This document shows, piece after piece, positions 37,347 to 47,315 of a stretch of 64,000 nucleotides of DNA. The number at the start of each line of letters is the position of its first letter. The first letter of the stretch is position 1. Location of the stretch: NCBI GenBank assembly GCA_023436395.1, contig JAEZJJ010000094.1, positions 25,376 through 89,375 of the forward strand, read 5' to 3'. The position numbers were made by a program, and so were the translations under genes. The notes under the pieces are model-generated. The model saw nothing but the letters and a program-made list of their open reading frames with translations, was not told the origin of the DNA and searched no databases. Source of the DNA: Bacillota bacterium (lineage in GTDB: Bacteria > Bacillota > Clostridia > Lachnospirales > Cellulosilyticaceae).

Positions 37347-37500
37347 TGGCAATGAATAATCGATGAGGAATGATGAACAGTAAGAATAGCTAATCTTATA
37401 TTTTTAATTCATAAATTTTCATTTTTAACTCTTCATTCATGATTCATGACGCTTCATTGTTTTATACTAATTGTTAATTCAAATAAGGGGGGCAAATTCA

Positions 37501-38190
37501 ATGCAACGTATAGGTGTTATTGAAGATGAAAAAGCGATTTCAGATATTATTAAGTACAATCTAGAAAAGGATGGTTATGAGGTACATGTGGCCTATGATG
37601 GAGAAGAAGGACTAGAACTGATTAGAAATAAAGATTTAGATTTAGTGCTTTTAGACATTATGCTACCTAAGAAGGATGGATTAGAGATTTGTAAAGAAAT
37701 TAGACAAATAAAAGATGTACCTATTATCATTATTTCAGCCAAAGCAGATGAGATTGATAAGGTGCTTGCCCTAGAATTAGGAGCAGATGACTATGTCACT
37801 AAACCATTTGGAATGCGAGAAGTCATGGCTAGAGTTAAGGCAAGACTTAGAAGGAAACAGGTTGAAATCAATAAAGCAGGTAATGGTGAAGATAGCTTGA
37901 TAGAAGATAACCTGTACATGGATCTCAAAAAATATGAAGTAAGTAAAGGTAATGAGGTGATAGACCTTACCCTTAGAGAATTTGAACTCCTCAAATTCTT
38001 ATGGCAATCAAAGGGACAAGTATTTTCTAGAGAAGAGCTCTTAGAAAAGGTTTGGGGATATGAGTATTATGGTGATGTAAGAACAGTGGATGTAACAATC
38101 AGAAGACTAAGAGAAAAGATAGAAGATGATGCTTCAAAAGCTACCTATGTATTAACAAAAAGAGGCGTGGGCTACTATTTTAGAGGCTAA
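37501..38190 (+). CDS. walR: Response regulator WalR (YycF)
   Basis: An OmpR/PhoB-type regulator of the essential cell-wall two-component system. Receiver domain residues 1-115 with acidic pair D9/E10, phosphoacceptor D52 in LLDIMLP, and the KP pair in YVTKPFG. The winged-helix DNA-binding domain (~130-229) has DLTLREFELLKFL and GDVRTVDVTIRRLREKIE. I chose the ATG at 37501, not an in-frame one ten codons earlier, because AAGGGGGG lies eight bases before it. The order walR-walK-(small gene)-yycH-yycI matches the known operon. Confidence 0.93.
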   Translation: MQRIGVIEDEKAISDIIKYNLEKDGYEVHVAYDGEEGLELIRNKDLDLVLLDIMLPKKDGLEICKEIRQIKDVPIIIISAKADEIDKVLALELGADDYVTKPFGMREVMARVKARLRRKQVEINKAGNGEDSLIEDNLYMDLKKYEVSKGNEVIDLTLREFELLKFLWQSKGQVFSREELLEKVWGYEYYGDVRTVDVTIRRLREKIEDDASKATYVLTKRGVGYYFRG

Positions 38191-38193
38191 CAT

Positions 38194-39951
38194 ATGAAAA
38201 CAAGCATACAGTTAAAAATTGTATTAATCTATTTGTGCACAATTATCCTCATTATGCTCATAAGCGGTACATATATTGTTTATAGAACAGAAGAAAAAGA
38301 TTATAAAGGTATACAAAGCACTATTGAGACCATGGCAGAGAACATAGAATTAAGAAGAAATTGGAATCTGGATGATTTAGGAAACCAAGTAGGTGACCAA
38401 TATGAAATTTATAGCCTGGACAAAGATGGTAGAGTGGAAAGGACTATTAGAGGAACAATTGGAAGAGGGCAGATTGTAAAAGAAGAAGTAGTCATTAGAG
38501 CCATTAGAACTCAAAAGTCAGCCACTGCTAAGATAGAGCATTTTTCGGTTTTTACTGGAAAAGAATATACAGATCACGCGAGAATAATACTAGATGATAA
38601 TGAAGATATTGAACGTATTATTTATATTAAGGCTAGTACGTTAGAGGTACATAATAATATCTTTGGTATCATGCAAACAATTGCTATAGGTCTTATCATA
38701 GCTATGTTTATTACAGCTTTATGTGGGATTGTATTTGCTAATATGATTACTGCGCCTATTAAGGCACTTACCAATAACTCCAAGAAATTAGCAGCGGGAA
38801 ATTCCATTACAAGAATCCCTGTAGAAGCAGCTGATGAAATAGGGGAACTCACTCAGAGCTTTAATTATATGGCAAGTCAACTCAGTACCACTATGGAAGT
38901 GGTAACAAGTGAAAAGAATAAATTAGAGAAAATCTTTGAACATATGGCAGATGGTGTCATGGCTTTTAATAAACAAGGGGTTTTAGTCCATGTTAATTCC
39001 GCATGTTATGACATGATAGGGGCAACAAGTATGGGGCCAAACTTTGAACAAGTATTTGAGAATATTGGTTTGGATGTGAATTTTGAAGAATTGCTGGATG
39101 GGAAACACTATGAGCAAGTTGATCAGACTTTAACATTAGGGGACAGATATCTTAAGATGCATTTTGATGCTTATCTCAATGCCAAAAAAGAGACAGATGG
39201 TTTGGTAGTGGTTATTCAAGATGTTACAAAGCAGCAAAAACTAGATCAAATGCGTAAAGAATTCGTAGCCAATGTATCCCATGAACTACGTACCCCACTG
39301 ACTACTGTAAAGAGTTATACTGAAACTTTAATAGATGGGGCTATTGACGAAAGGGAAACAGCTATGCATTTTCTCAGTGTCATGGAGAAGGAAGCAGATC
39401 GTATGACAGCCCTTGTTCAAGATTTATTAGAACTATCACGAATTGATAATAAACAGATTCAATTAGAATTTATAGCAATCAATTTAAAACCCCTACTAGA
39501 AGAAGTGCTAGAAGCACAGTACATACATATTACTAAAAAAGGACATCAGCTTAAGGTCAGCTATGATAAATCAAAAGAATACTGGATAGAAGGTGATCTG
39601 TCACGGATTAGGCAGATACTTCATAATATCTTATCAAATGCTATTAAATATAGTCCGGAGGCAGGGATTTTAAGTGTAGCAATGAGGAATGAAGAGGACT
39701 CTGTAATTATAGAAATTGCTGATACAGGCGTGGGTATTCCGAAAGAAGATTTAGAGCGTATTTTTGAGCGTTTTTACAGAGTAGATAAGGCACGTTCTAG
39801 AAAAATGGGGGGGACAGGATTAGGGCTTTCTATCGCTAAAGAGCTTATGCTACTTCATAAGGGAGACATAAAGATTGAAAGTAAGCTAGGAGAAGGCACT
39901 AAGGCAAGTTTGTTGTTTCCTAAATTGAAAAAAAATAATTATAATATGTAA
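38194..39951 (+). CDS. walK: Sensor histidine kinase WalK (YycG)
   Basis: At 585 residues it has a membrane helix (~8-28), an extracytoplasmic sensor (~30-150), a second helix (~158-180), HAMP (~182-235), PAS (~245-345) and HisKA with NVSHELRTPLTTVKSYTETL (His 363). The HATPase follows, with the N box LSNAIKYSPEAG, G1 DTGVGIPKED and G2 GGTGLGLSIAK. This layout matches WalK. It senses cell-wall synthesis status and phosphorylates WalR. Three bases separate it from walR. In Bacillus YycH and YycI control it through the membrane; both are encoded downstream here. Confidence 0.93.
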   Translation: MKTSIQLKIVLIYLCTIILIMLISGTYIVYRTEEKDYKGIQSTIETMAENIELRRNWNLDDLGNQVGDQYEIYSLDKDGRVERTIRGTIGRGQIVKEEVVIRAIRTQKSATAKIEHFSVFTGKEYTDHARIILDDNEDIERIIYIKASTLEVHNNIFGIMQTIAIGLIIAMFITALCGIVFANMITAPIKALTNNSKKLAAGNSITRIPVEAADEIGELTQSFNYMASQLSTTMEVVTSEKNKLEKIFEHMADGVMAFNKQGVLVHVNSACYDMIGATSMGPNFEQVFENIGLDVNFEELLDGKHYEQVDQTLTLGDRYLKMHFDAYLNAKKETDGLVVVIQDVTKQQKLDQMRKEFVANVSHELRTPLTTVKSYTETLIDGAIDERETAMHFLSVMEKEADRMTALVQDLLELSRIDNKQIQLEFIAINLKPLLEEVLEAQYIHITKKGHQLKVSYDKSKEYWIEGDLSRIRQILHNILSNAIKYSPEAGILSVAMRNEEDSVIIEIADTGVGIPKEDLERIFERFYRVDKARSRKMGGTGLGLSIAKELMLLHKGDIKIESKLGEGTKASLLFPKLKKNNYNM

Positions 39952-40139
39952 TCATATTGTAATGTTGAAAACAGATAATTTATATTATAATATAATTAGA
40001 AAAATAAATGACTATATATCAGAAAGTAATGAATGAAAGATGAGGATTGAAAACGGAAGTTAGTAAACATTCGATTTTGACAATCAACTCTTAATCATAA
40101 AAAGGACTTTTAGACTTAAAGGAAGGGGGATGTGTGGTC

Positions 40140-40664
40140 ATGAAGAAAAGAAAATTTGTCTTTTTATTAGTATTTATAATGGTAAGTTTATATGCTACTG
40201 TTATTTATGCTGATGATACAAAAGCAGAACCTAAGGGTATTAATGTAAAAGTAGTTACAGAGGAAAAAGATGATAAGTCCACTGACTATTTAGCAAGTGA
40301 GGATGACTACATTAAAATTGCCCGTAACAATACAAGTCTAAAGGTGGTTAATACAACCTTTGAAGCAAAGCAACTTTTAATTGGAAATGTTAATAATGGA
40401 ACAGAAGTAACAATTGCCATTTATAATAAAGTAGCTGATAAAGAGGAGTATAAGGAGGAAGCAAGTAATACTTATACGATTACAGTAGATACAATTGAAG
40501 GTTTTGAGCAGCTTATAGAGCTTCCAGAAGGACAGAATAAAATTAAAATCACTTATAATAATCAAGCTGATAAGAAAAGTGATTTTATGGTATTCTATAT
40601 GAAGCGTGAAAGTACAGAAAGTAAGAAGGCAATTGAAAACTTCGTGGTAAAAGTAAATCTATAA
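40140..40664 (+). CDS. Secreted protein of unknown function in the wal operon
   Basis: From the ATG at 40140 it has 174 residues: a signal peptide (1-25, LVFIMVSLYATVIYADD) and a ~150-residue beta-rich domain (IKIARNNTSLKVVNTTF, LPEGQNKIKITYNNQ). A GTG two codons earlier is too close to the GGAAGGGGG site, so I prefer the ATG. It lies between walK and yycH with a 22-base gap to the latter. I do not recognise the family. Position suggests an envelope role linked to WalRK signalling. Confidence 0.75.
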   Translation: MKKRKFVFLLVFIMVSLYATVIYADDTKAEPKGINVKVVTEEKDDKSTDYLASEDDYIKIARNNTSLKVVNTTFEAKQLLIGNVNNGTEVTIAIYNKVADKEEYKEEASNTYTITVDTIEGFEQLIELPEGQNKIKITYNNQADKKSDFMVFYMKRESTESKKAIENFVVKVNL

Positions 40665-40685
40665 TAAAGAGGATGAGGAAAGTTT

Positions 40686-42077
40686 ATGAAAAGTAATTTC
40701 ATTAGACTGGGAATCCTCGGCATTCTCATTATATTATGTATATGGCAGACAACATTATTATGGCTTGGCGATGCGTCAAGCCATAATTTTTTAGATAACA
40801 CAGCTAGTGATATAGTGACACAGCCGAAGGAAATATGGGTTAACAAAAATGGATTAGCTTACAAAATCGATGGAGATAATGACGGAAGTAGACTAGACCT
40901 TTTAGTAGAACTAAGCAATACGATTAAAAAAGGAAAATATCAGCTTGTGGCAACGGATAAAACGACTTATGAAGAGCTTTTATCAAGACAAGGATTTGTC
41001 TATGAATATGGGGCGCAGCTGAGCATTGATGAAATATTAGGTTTTACGGTTAATAGGGGAAGTAGTACAAAGGAACTAGGTAAAATTATAGAACTTTTTA
41101 TAGATATTAGCGAAGGAGATCAGTATAGGAGCTATATTTATCTCATTAATAAGTCTCAAAAGGTAGTAGCTATGCTTAGTCTAGAAGGAAGCTTAGTGTT
41201 ACATAATAAGACCATTCAGCATTATAATGACGAAAATAAGACAACGGGAATGAAAACTTATCAAGCCAGTTTATTAAATACTAATCAAGCCAGTTTATTA
41301 AATATTAATTCTAGTAAAGCCTTTGAAAGAAATATTTTTTACCCTCAAAATAATAAAAATATGCCTATTACTTATAAGGAAATCTATCTAAGGCCTGTGA
41401 TTAATGGTAATACAATTGAGGAAAAAGTTATGGATTTAGAAAATTATGTGGATAGTTTCTTTAAAAATCCTTTATACAAACAATACAGCATTACTTCTAA
41501 AGGGATTATCTTTAGTGATTCTCTCAACTTGAATATTCGTTATTCTGATCAAGGTGTTCTGGAATTTAAAAGACATGTTACGGAAGAAACTATAAAACTC
41601 TCAGCAGTGGAAAAGATGAATAAAGTAAATCGTTTTATTGAGGAAACAGAGGCTATTCCTAAAGGTCTTAAAAAGGGACTTTATCTTAAAGAAGTAGAGG
41701 AAAGTGAAGACTCAGGAGAAACTATTTATCGCTTTGGCTATCGTTTTGAAGGGTTTGAAGTGCTTTTAACAGACTATGCTAAGGAACAGTTAAAAACTCA
41801 AAACTTTTTAGAGCTAGCAATAAAAAGCAATCAAGTTGTAAGAGGAAATTGGTTGATGTTTGAAGTGGATGTTAACGAGAATGAATATATAAAGGATGCA
41901 AAATTAACTAGAGAAGGTTACGTTGCCATTAGGGATACACAGAAGCTTTGTAAGATAGAAAACTTAGATGAAGATCCATTAGGATATATACAATGTGCTT
42001 ATATTATACAAAACATTCAAGTTAAGGCTGATTTTGATTGGGCAGCTACTTATCAAGATAAGTGGTACTATCCGTAG
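40686..42077 (+). CDS. yycH: YycH-family regulator of WalK
   Basis: The 463-residue bitopic protein has one N-terminal helix (~7-25, LGILGILIILCIWQTTLLW) followed by a long extracytoplasmic region containing KEIWVNKNGLAYKIDGD and the YycH-like C-terminal domain (FGYRFEGFEVLLTDYA). In Bacillus YycH and YycI form a complex with WalK and adjust its activity. Sequence conservation of this family is low. The call rests on topology, length and operon position. A short tandem duplication (TNQASLLN-INSSKA region, ~residue 205) is visible. Confidence 0.8.
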   Translation: MKSNFIRLGILGILIILCIWQTTLLWLGDASSHNFLDNTASDIVTQPKEIWVNKNGLAYKIDGDNDGSRLDLLVELSNTIKKGKYQLVATDKTTYEELLSRQGFVYEYGAQLSIDEILGFTVNRGSSTKELGKIIELFIDISEGDQYRSYIYLINKSQKVVAMLSLEGSLVLHNKTIQHYNDENKTTGMKTYQASLLNTNQASLLNINSSKAFERNIFYPQNNKNMPITYKEIYLRPVINGNTIEEKVMDLENYVDSFFKNPLYKQYSITSKGIIFSDSLNLNIRYSDQGVLEFKRHVTEETIKLSAVEKMNKVNRFIEETEAIPKGLKKGLYLKEVEESEDSGETIYRFGYRFEGFEVLLTDYAKEQLKTQNFLELAIKSNQVVRGNWLMFEVDVNENEYIKDAKLTREGYVAIRDTQKLCKIENLDEDPLGYIQCAYIIQNIQVKADFDWAATYQDKWYYP

Positions 42078-42122
42078 AAAAAATTGACAGAAGGAAGTAA
42101 CTTCCCTTTGTCAATTTTTTTT
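42077..42122 (+). terminator. Terminator between yycH and yycI
   Basis: Outer stem GAAAAAATTGAC with GTCAATTTTTTTT and inner stem GGAAG/CTTCC, followed by a long T run. It would separate or attenuate yycI expression from the upstream genes. Confidence 0.85.
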
Positions 42123-42180
42123 GTTATATTTATTTTATGAGAAATATAATACTGTATATTTCTGAATATGGGGGATGAAA

Positions 42181-43065
42181 ATGAATGGAAGAAAGATATT
42201 AAATAGATTAATTATATTATTTGTAGCTATTAATGTCATATTATTTGTGTTTCTTAGCATTAGAAGAGGAATACAGTATCAACTTTCAAAAGAGAGAGTA
42301 AATAATATTATCACAGTACTTGCAGATAAGAATATTACTTTTAAGTGTGAATTACCAAGGAATTTTGAGCCTAAAGCATCTGCTACTCTAACTTATACAG
42401 GTGATAGAGTGTCTAAAAGAAATGATTTGGTAAGCACATTGTTTGGGAGTGACCCATCAAAAATAATTCGTTCTACAGGAACAAGAGAGGAAGACCCTAC
42501 TTCTAAAATATATTATTTTACAAAGGGAAAAGAACAATTAACTTTTGAAGAGCAAGAGATTGTATATGTAAATAGTAAAGTAGATGTGCTGACGCAAAAA
42601 CCTAGCTTATCAGAAGCAAAGAGAATGGCAGAAAGCTTTATTAAAAGACTTAAGTTAGGTCAAATGTATAGTAGTTCTTATGTAGAGGTAAGAGAAGAAG
42701 AGCACTGTTTTCATATAATATACTTTCCAGTATTTAATAATATTCCCATATTTGACCTACCTATTGAAATGAAGGTCTATAATGAAGGCATAGGAAGTGC
42801 AGTGGTTTATCTAGGAGAGGTAAATCAAATAGAGGATAGTAAGGGAAGAATTACCCCTATAGATTTAGTATTATTTGGCATTGAAGCATACATTCCTGAG
42901 AACAATCATATGGTTATAGAGGACATTACCTTAGGGTACAAAAAAATACAGAAAAAAGGAAGCAATTTATGGGGGGAACAAATTATACCAGTGTATAAAA
43001 TCGTGATAGAAAGTTTAGAAAACCCTATATTTGTTAATGCTTATACAAATGAGATTGTGAAATAG
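42181..43065 (+). CDS. yycI: YycI-family regulator of WalK
   Basis: A bitopic protein with one N-terminal helix (~6-26, ILNRLIILFVAINVILFVFL) and an extracytoplasmic domain showing the family pattern: ITFKCELPRNFEPKASATLTY, then TFEEQEIVYVN and the C-terminal PVYKIVIESLENPIFVNAYT. An ATG two codons upstream (42175) sits inside the GGGG ribosome site, so I chose 42181, giving 294 residues. It follows a strong terminator, so it probably has its own promoter in the 60-base gap. Confidence 0.8.
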   Translation: MNGRKILNRLIILFVAINVILFVFLSIRRGIQYQLSKERVNNIITVLADKNITFKCELPRNFEPKASATLTYTGDRVSKRNDLVSTLFGSDPSKIIRSTGTREEDPTSKIYYFTKGKEQLTFEEQEIVYVNSKVDVLTQKPSLSEAKRMAESFIKRLKLGQMYSSSYVEVREEEHCFHIIYFPVFNNIPIFDLPIEMKVYNEGIGSAVVYLGEVNQIEDSKGRITPIDLVLFGIEAYIPENNHMVIEDITLGYKKIQKKGSNLWGEQIIPVYKIVIESLENPIFVNAYTNEIVK

Positions 43066-43160
43066 TAAAATTAAACTTTTTATTTACTACTTTTAATGTT
43101 ATAATCGAAGGTGGCATAGAGTGCAGTGCTTTGTTAAATATTAATTAAGAGGTGTTAAGG

Positions 43161-44414
43161 TTGAGCGAGTTGTATATAAGAGGTGGAAAACGTCTAGTAG
43201 GCGATGTAATAATTAATGGAGCAAAAAATGCAGCAGTTGCCATTTTACCTGCAGCTCTTTTAGTAGATGGAATTAGTGAAATAGAAAATTTACCATATAT
43301 AGATGATGTTGTTAAATTAATGGGTGCCATGGAAGGCCTGGGAGCAGTAGCTTGTTTAAAGGACCAGCATACACTACAAGTAGATGGTTCTACGTTATAT
43401 AGCTATAAGGCAACGGATGAAGCAGTTGGAAATATTAGAGCCTCTTACTATTTAATAGGGGCACTTTTAGGGCGCTTCAAGAAAGCTGAGGTGGCTATGC
43501 CAGGGGGCTGTAACTTTGGTGTCAGACCTATTGACCAACATATTAAAGGCTTTGAAGCATTAGGTGCAAAGGTAACTATCGAAGATGGTATTATTAAAGC
43601 TTATGCAGAGAAATTAGTTGGGACGAAAATTTACTTAGACGTAGTCAGTGTAGGGGCTACGATTAATGTAATGCTTGCAGCTACATTAGCTGAAGGAACG
43701 ACTATTATCGAAAATGCGGCTAAAGAGCCACATGTTGTAGATGTTGCCAACTTCCTTAATATAGCTGGGGCCAACATTAAAGGTGCAGGAACAGATGTGA
43801 TTCGTATTAAAGGAGTAGAGAGACTTACAGGCGGCAAGTATTCCACTATTCCAGACCAGATTGAGGCAGGCACCTACATGATTGCTGCTGCGGTTACAGG
43901 TGGAGATGTATATGTTAGAAATATTATTCCAGAACATATGTATTCTATTACCCTTAAAATGATGGAAATGGGTATTCACATTGAAGAGGGGGATGACTAC
44001 ATTAGAGTAACAGCTCCAGATGAGTTAAAGGCAACTAATGTAAAGACGCTCCCACACCCAGGTTTTCCAACAGATCTTCAGCCTCAAATGGCAGTATTAC
44101 TTAGTGTTGCAAATGGCAAAAGTACAATTATTGAAGGCGTATGGGACAATCGTTTCCAATACATTGATGAACTTAAAAAGACAGGTGCACAAATCACAGT
44201 AGATGGACGTATGGCTGTTGTTGAAGGTGTAAATGAATTAGTTGGAGCAGAGGTAGCTGCTACAGATCTAAGAGCAGGAGCAGCATTAGTTCTAGCAGGA
44301 CTTAGAGCTAATGGTGAAACCCATATCACCAATGTTAAATACATTGATAGAGGATATGAGGCGATAGAAGATAAATTAAAAGCCCTAGGTGCTGATATTG
44401 AAAGAAGATTTTAA
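43161..44414 (+). CDS. murA: UDP-N-acetylglucosamine 1-carboxyvinyltransferase
   Basis: First committed step of peptidoglycan synthesis, adding enolpyruvate to UDP-GlcNAc; target of fosfomycin. From TTG 43161 it has 417 residues. It carries INGAKNAAVAILPAALL (K22, N23), the loop with catalytic cysteine C117 in MPGGCNFGVRPIDQHI, GATINVMLAA, TDLQPQMAVLLSVANG and DLRAGAALVLAGL. A GTG three codons upstream lacks a ribosome site, while GAGGTG lies six bases before the TTG, matching the MurA start pattern. The cysteine predicts fosfomycin sensitivity of the enzyme. Other murA copies may exist outside the window. Confidence 0.95.
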   Translation: MSELYIRGGKRLVGDVIINGAKNAAVAILPAALLVDGISEIENLPYIDDVVKLMGAMEGLGAVACLKDQHTLQVDGSTLYSYKATDEAVGNIRASYYLIGALLGRFKKAEVAMPGGCNFGVRPIDQHIKGFEALGAKVTIEDGIIKAYAEKLVGTKIYLDVVSVGATINVMLAATLAEGTTIIENAAKEPHVVDVANFLNIAGANIKGAGTDVIRIKGVERLTGGKYSTIPDQIEAGTYMIAAAVTGGDVYVRNIIPEHMYSITLKMMEMGIHIEEGDDYIRVTAPDELKATNVKTLPHPGFPTDLQPQMAVLLSVANGKSTIIEGVWDNRFQYIDELKKTGAQITVDGRMAVVEGVNELVGAEVAATDLRAGAALVLAGLRANGETHITNVKYIDRGYEAIEDKLKALGADIERRF

Positions 44415-44433
44415 GATTTATTATTTATTTACA

Positions 44434-44480
44434 AAAAGGATATTACTAGCTAATAAAATAGTTAGTGATATCCTTTTTTG
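44434..44480. terminator. Terminator after murA, usable from both sides
   Basis: Imperfect stem AAAAAGGATAT-ACTAGCTAA with TTAGT-ATATCCTTTTTT, T run at the right and A run at the left. It separates murA from the convergent prepilin peptidase gene. Confidence 0.85.
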
Positions 44481-44596
44481 TTTTATAGCATATAAAAATG
44501 CAATTAGAATTTAATTAATTATAATATTCTTAATATTTGATTAAACAAAAAATAAAGAATTTATTGAAAAATAAGTTAATATCTATTAAGATAATA

Positions 44597-45031
44597 TTAT
44601 TGTATAAAAAAGTATAAAAAAAGGTAAATTAAAAAACTAAAGGTTAAAAAAGGACAAAAAGGTAATGTCGTTGTGGAAGAAAGCTTATTACATAAAGCCC
44701 ATAAAAGGCAAAGAATACTAGCAATTAAAAAAATAAATATACTAGCTGATATACCTGTAAAAAAACCTATACACATAATAAGTTTAATATCACCTCCACC
44801 AATAAAGTGATTTAAATAAATATTAAAAAGTAACATAATAATGCCAGGAAAGACAAGTCCAGCTAGGCAAGAAATGGGTTTTTGAGAAAAAGGTAGAAAA
44901 AACAACCCTATAAGTAATAAGAGTATAATGATTTTATTTGGAATTCGTCTAAATCTAATATCAAGATGAGTGAAATGAATTAGAAATACAGATAAAATTA
45001 AATATTTTAAGATTAAAATATGAAACACCAT
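44597..45031 (-). CDS. A24-family prepilin peptidase (TadV/CpaA-like)
   Basis: This membrane aspartic peptidase cleaves the leader of Flp-type prepilins. From the chosen ATG 45031 it has 144 residues and about five helices, the size of TadV/CpaA rather than the longer PilD. The two catalytic aspartates are visible: D24 in THLDIRFRRIPN and D81 in GGGDIKL. A longer frame to 45139 would overlap the divergent cpaE-like gene, so the shorter form is preferred, although its ribosome site is poor. Only 50 bases separate it from that operon, so the two share a control region. It likely processes the Flp-like pilin at 51507. Confidence 0.85.
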   Translation of the reverse strand: MVFHILILKYLILSVFLIHFTHLDIRFRRIPNKIIILLLLIGLFFLPFSQKPISCLAGLVFPGIIMLLFNIYLNHFIGGGDIKLIMCIGFFTGISASIFIFLIASILCLLWALCNKLSSTTTLPFCPFLTFSFLIYLFLYFFIQ

Positions 45032-45081
45032 CCAATCTAAATAATTATATTGATATGTAGTATAAAGAAGGGGGAGAGTAA

Positions 45082-46410
45082 GTGGAAATATTACTTGTAG
45101 CAGCGCATATCCATGAGATGCTTTATTCAAAAATAACATACAAAAAAAATATAATCAATAGACATGCAGTATCAACATCTCTTTTAGTAGATACACTGAG
45201 TAAAGAACTAAAGATGGATGCTATTGTTATTTTGGATGAAGGAATAGATGAAGCAATTGAGACCTTAGAGAAGAAAATCGTAGGGATTAAGACTACAAAG
45301 AATGAGATTAATATTATTTTCATTACTAGGAATCTAGAATTAAAAGAAAGATTGAAAAATTGCACTATTTATTTTGAAGAAAAGATAAGAGTATCATTTG
45401 GCGAATATGATGAAAGATTAATGAAGATCATTAAAGTCAAGGAAAAAAAGTTAAAAGAGATAGCACCTCAGAATGTACTATCAGTAGAAGCTGCTCAAGA
45501 AGAAATACCTATTAATAAAGAAAGAATGTCTCTATTTAGCAAGTTTAAGAGAAGTAAAAATAATGAAGTAGAACAACAAGAAGATAATAGGTTTAAACAT
45601 ATCAGTAAGGGAATTAGTAGAGTAATTGTAGTTACTGGACATAGAGGAGTGGGGGTTACAAGTACTGCTGTTAATTTAGCTCATGAAGCTGCTAAGAGAA
45701 ATTTAAGTACAATTATAATTGATTTAGATATATTAAATAGGACAACTAATCTTTATTTCAGTGAATTTATTAGACAAGCAGAAGAAGATGAACATCTAGA
45801 AGCATCTTTAATAAAATGCCTTGCAAAACCGCAAGAGTATCAAAATTATGCATGTAATATAAGGGATAAACTATGGATGACAGGATTAAGTTATAATTTT
45901 CATGATAAAAAACTTATTGAGCAATTTTTTGAACCTAATAAGTTAATTAATATGTTAACTGTGTTTAGGCAATATTTTAATATGGTAATAATAGATTGTC
46001 CTTTAGAAATATTGGGAGAGTTCCACGCATGTATTCCAAATATAGATTTATTTGGGTTATGTGTTCATAATAGTCAATATTCTATTATTACAACCCTTCG
46101 TAACATGGACACTCATCTAAGTGAAAGTAATATTAGCTTTCTTAATGCAAAAAGTAAGTTAATAATTACTAGTTATAATGATAGAGCACAATATGAAGAT
46201 GATTTTTTTACCCCTGATAAGGTAAGTGAATTATTTGCATCAGATTTATGTGAAGAACTTACAATAAAAATGCAAATAGCAGGAGCGATAAGATATAGTG
46301 AGGGCTTTGATTTACAAGTGGAAAACGACATTCCTATTACAGAAAATAACCCTGAATTTAAGGACTATTATTCAAATATATTACTTCGTATGTTGGAAGG
46401 GGTACACTAA
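45082..46410 (+). CDS. CpaE/TadZ-like pilus assembly protein with degenerate P-loop
   Basis: Its 442 residues comprise an N-terminal ~110-residue receiver-like domain, a linker, and a MinD/ParA-type domain from ~175. TadZ/CpaE proteins position Tad pilus machinery at the membrane. The nucleotide loop reads TGHRGVGVTST (186-194 from G), so both lysines of the deviant Walker A motif KGGxGKT are replaced (H187 and V192). Later motifs IIDLDILNRT and IIDCPLE are retained. It may bind but not hydrolyse nucleotide. Start GTG with AAGGGGGAG upstream. It opens a long operon whose genes overlap or nearly touch. Confidence 0.82.
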   Translation: MEILLVAAHIHEMLYSKITYKKNIINRHAVSTSLLVDTLSKELKMDAIVILDEGIDEAIETLEKKIVGIKTTKNEINIIFITRNLELKERLKNCTIYFEEKIRVSFGEYDERLMKIIKVKEKKLKEIAPQNVLSVEAAQEEIPINKERMSLFSKFKRSKNNEVEQQEDNRFKHISKGISRVIVVTGHRGVGVTSTAVNLAHEAAKRNLSTIIIDLDILNRTTNLYFSEFIRQAEEDEHLEASLIKCLAKPQEYQNYACNIRDKLWMTGLSYNFHDKKLIEQFFEPNKLINMLTVFRQYFNMVIIDCPLEILGEFHACIPNIDLFGLCVHNSQYSIITTLRNMDTHLSESNISFLNAKSKLIITSYNDRAQYEDDFFTPDKVSELFASDLCEELTIKMQIAGAIRYSEGFDLQVENDIPITENNPEFKDYYSNILLRMLEGVH

Positions 46411-47315
46411 TGAAATTAAACGTGAAATCAGTTAAGACAGTAGCACCTAATAAAAATCTAGTTAAGAAAATTATTGCAGTTGTAATAAGTGTATTAGTAA
46501 TAATTATTTCGTATATAACAGTCAATAATGTCGCTGCTGATACTAGAAATACTATTGCAGTTGTCCGTGTTAAAAATCCAAATGGTTTGGAAATGAGAAC
46601 TTTAATTAATGAAAATGATGTTGAAGTATATAACATTATTAAAACAGAGTACAAGACTGAAATGGTATTGGCAGAGCAAATAGATGACGTTATTGGAATG
46701 TATACTAATTATTATTTAAGGAGAGATAGTGTTATTTATAAGGATCAATTAGGAGAGGAAAGGCCTATAACAAATGAATGGTTATATGAGTTGAGTGCAG
46801 ATGAAGAGGTCGTAACTATTCAATATAATTATTTAAAATGTGGTGGAGATATACTTATGCCAGGAGATAGGGTGAGGATTAGAGCTACTTATGAGATAGA
46901 TGAGCTAGATGGTAATACCACTGGCTATTACGGGGCTAATGATAATATTATTGAATACAATCATAATAATGATAGAAAACGTACAGAAATTATATTTGAT
47001 AGTATTGAAATTAAAGATATGCTAAATGAAAATAGTCACTCTATATATGAAATCTACAAGGAAGTACTTAGGTTAGATGAGGGAAGAAGAGCAGAGGTTA
47101 TGAAAAGTAATGACTTTATAAAGAGTATATTACCTAGGGCATTAGTTTTAGCAGGAAGTAAAGAAGAAATTAATCAATATGCTAAATACTCAAATGTAAA
47201 GGATGGAGAACTTCTTATTACGATTTTAAGTAGGGAGACAAGTAATCCTATTATTGATCAATTACCAAGGTTGCAGAGTGAGGTAGAGTCATGGATCGAT
47301 TCGAATCAAAAATAA
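46410..47315 (+). CDS. CpaB/RcpC-like pilus assembly protein (SAF domain)
   Basis: At 301 residues it has one membrane helix (~19-40, LVKKIIAVVISVLVIIISYI) and then an SAF-like domain (AVVRVKNPNGLEMRTLINEN, YYLRRDSVIYKDQL). In Gram-negatives CpaB/RcpC works with the secretin. In Gram-positives it is a bitopic envelope protein of unclear role, here on the outer face. The start codon overlaps the stop of the previous gene by one base, and its 3' end overlaps the next gene by 25 bases. The family is divergent but the topology and operon position agree. Confidence 0.75.
   Translation: MKLNVKSVKTVAPNKNLVKKIIAVVISVLVIIISYITVNNVAADTRNTIAVVRVKNPNGLEMRTLINENDVEVYNIIKTEYKTEMVLAEQIDDVIGMYTNYYLRRDSVIYKDQLGEERPITNEWLYELSADEEVVTIQYNYLKCGGDILMPGDRVRIRATYEIDELDGNTTGYYGANDNIIEYNHNNDRKRTEIIFDSIEIKDMLNENSHSIYEIYKEVLRLDEGRRAEVMKSNDFIKSILPRALVLAGSKEEINQYAKYSNVKDGELLITILSRETSNPIIDQLPRLQSEVESWIDSNQK

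Noticed and set aside
43100..43105. TATAAT upstream of murA as a promoter
   Set aside because: No -35 box at a proper distance could be identified, so the match alone is not enough in AT-rich DNA.
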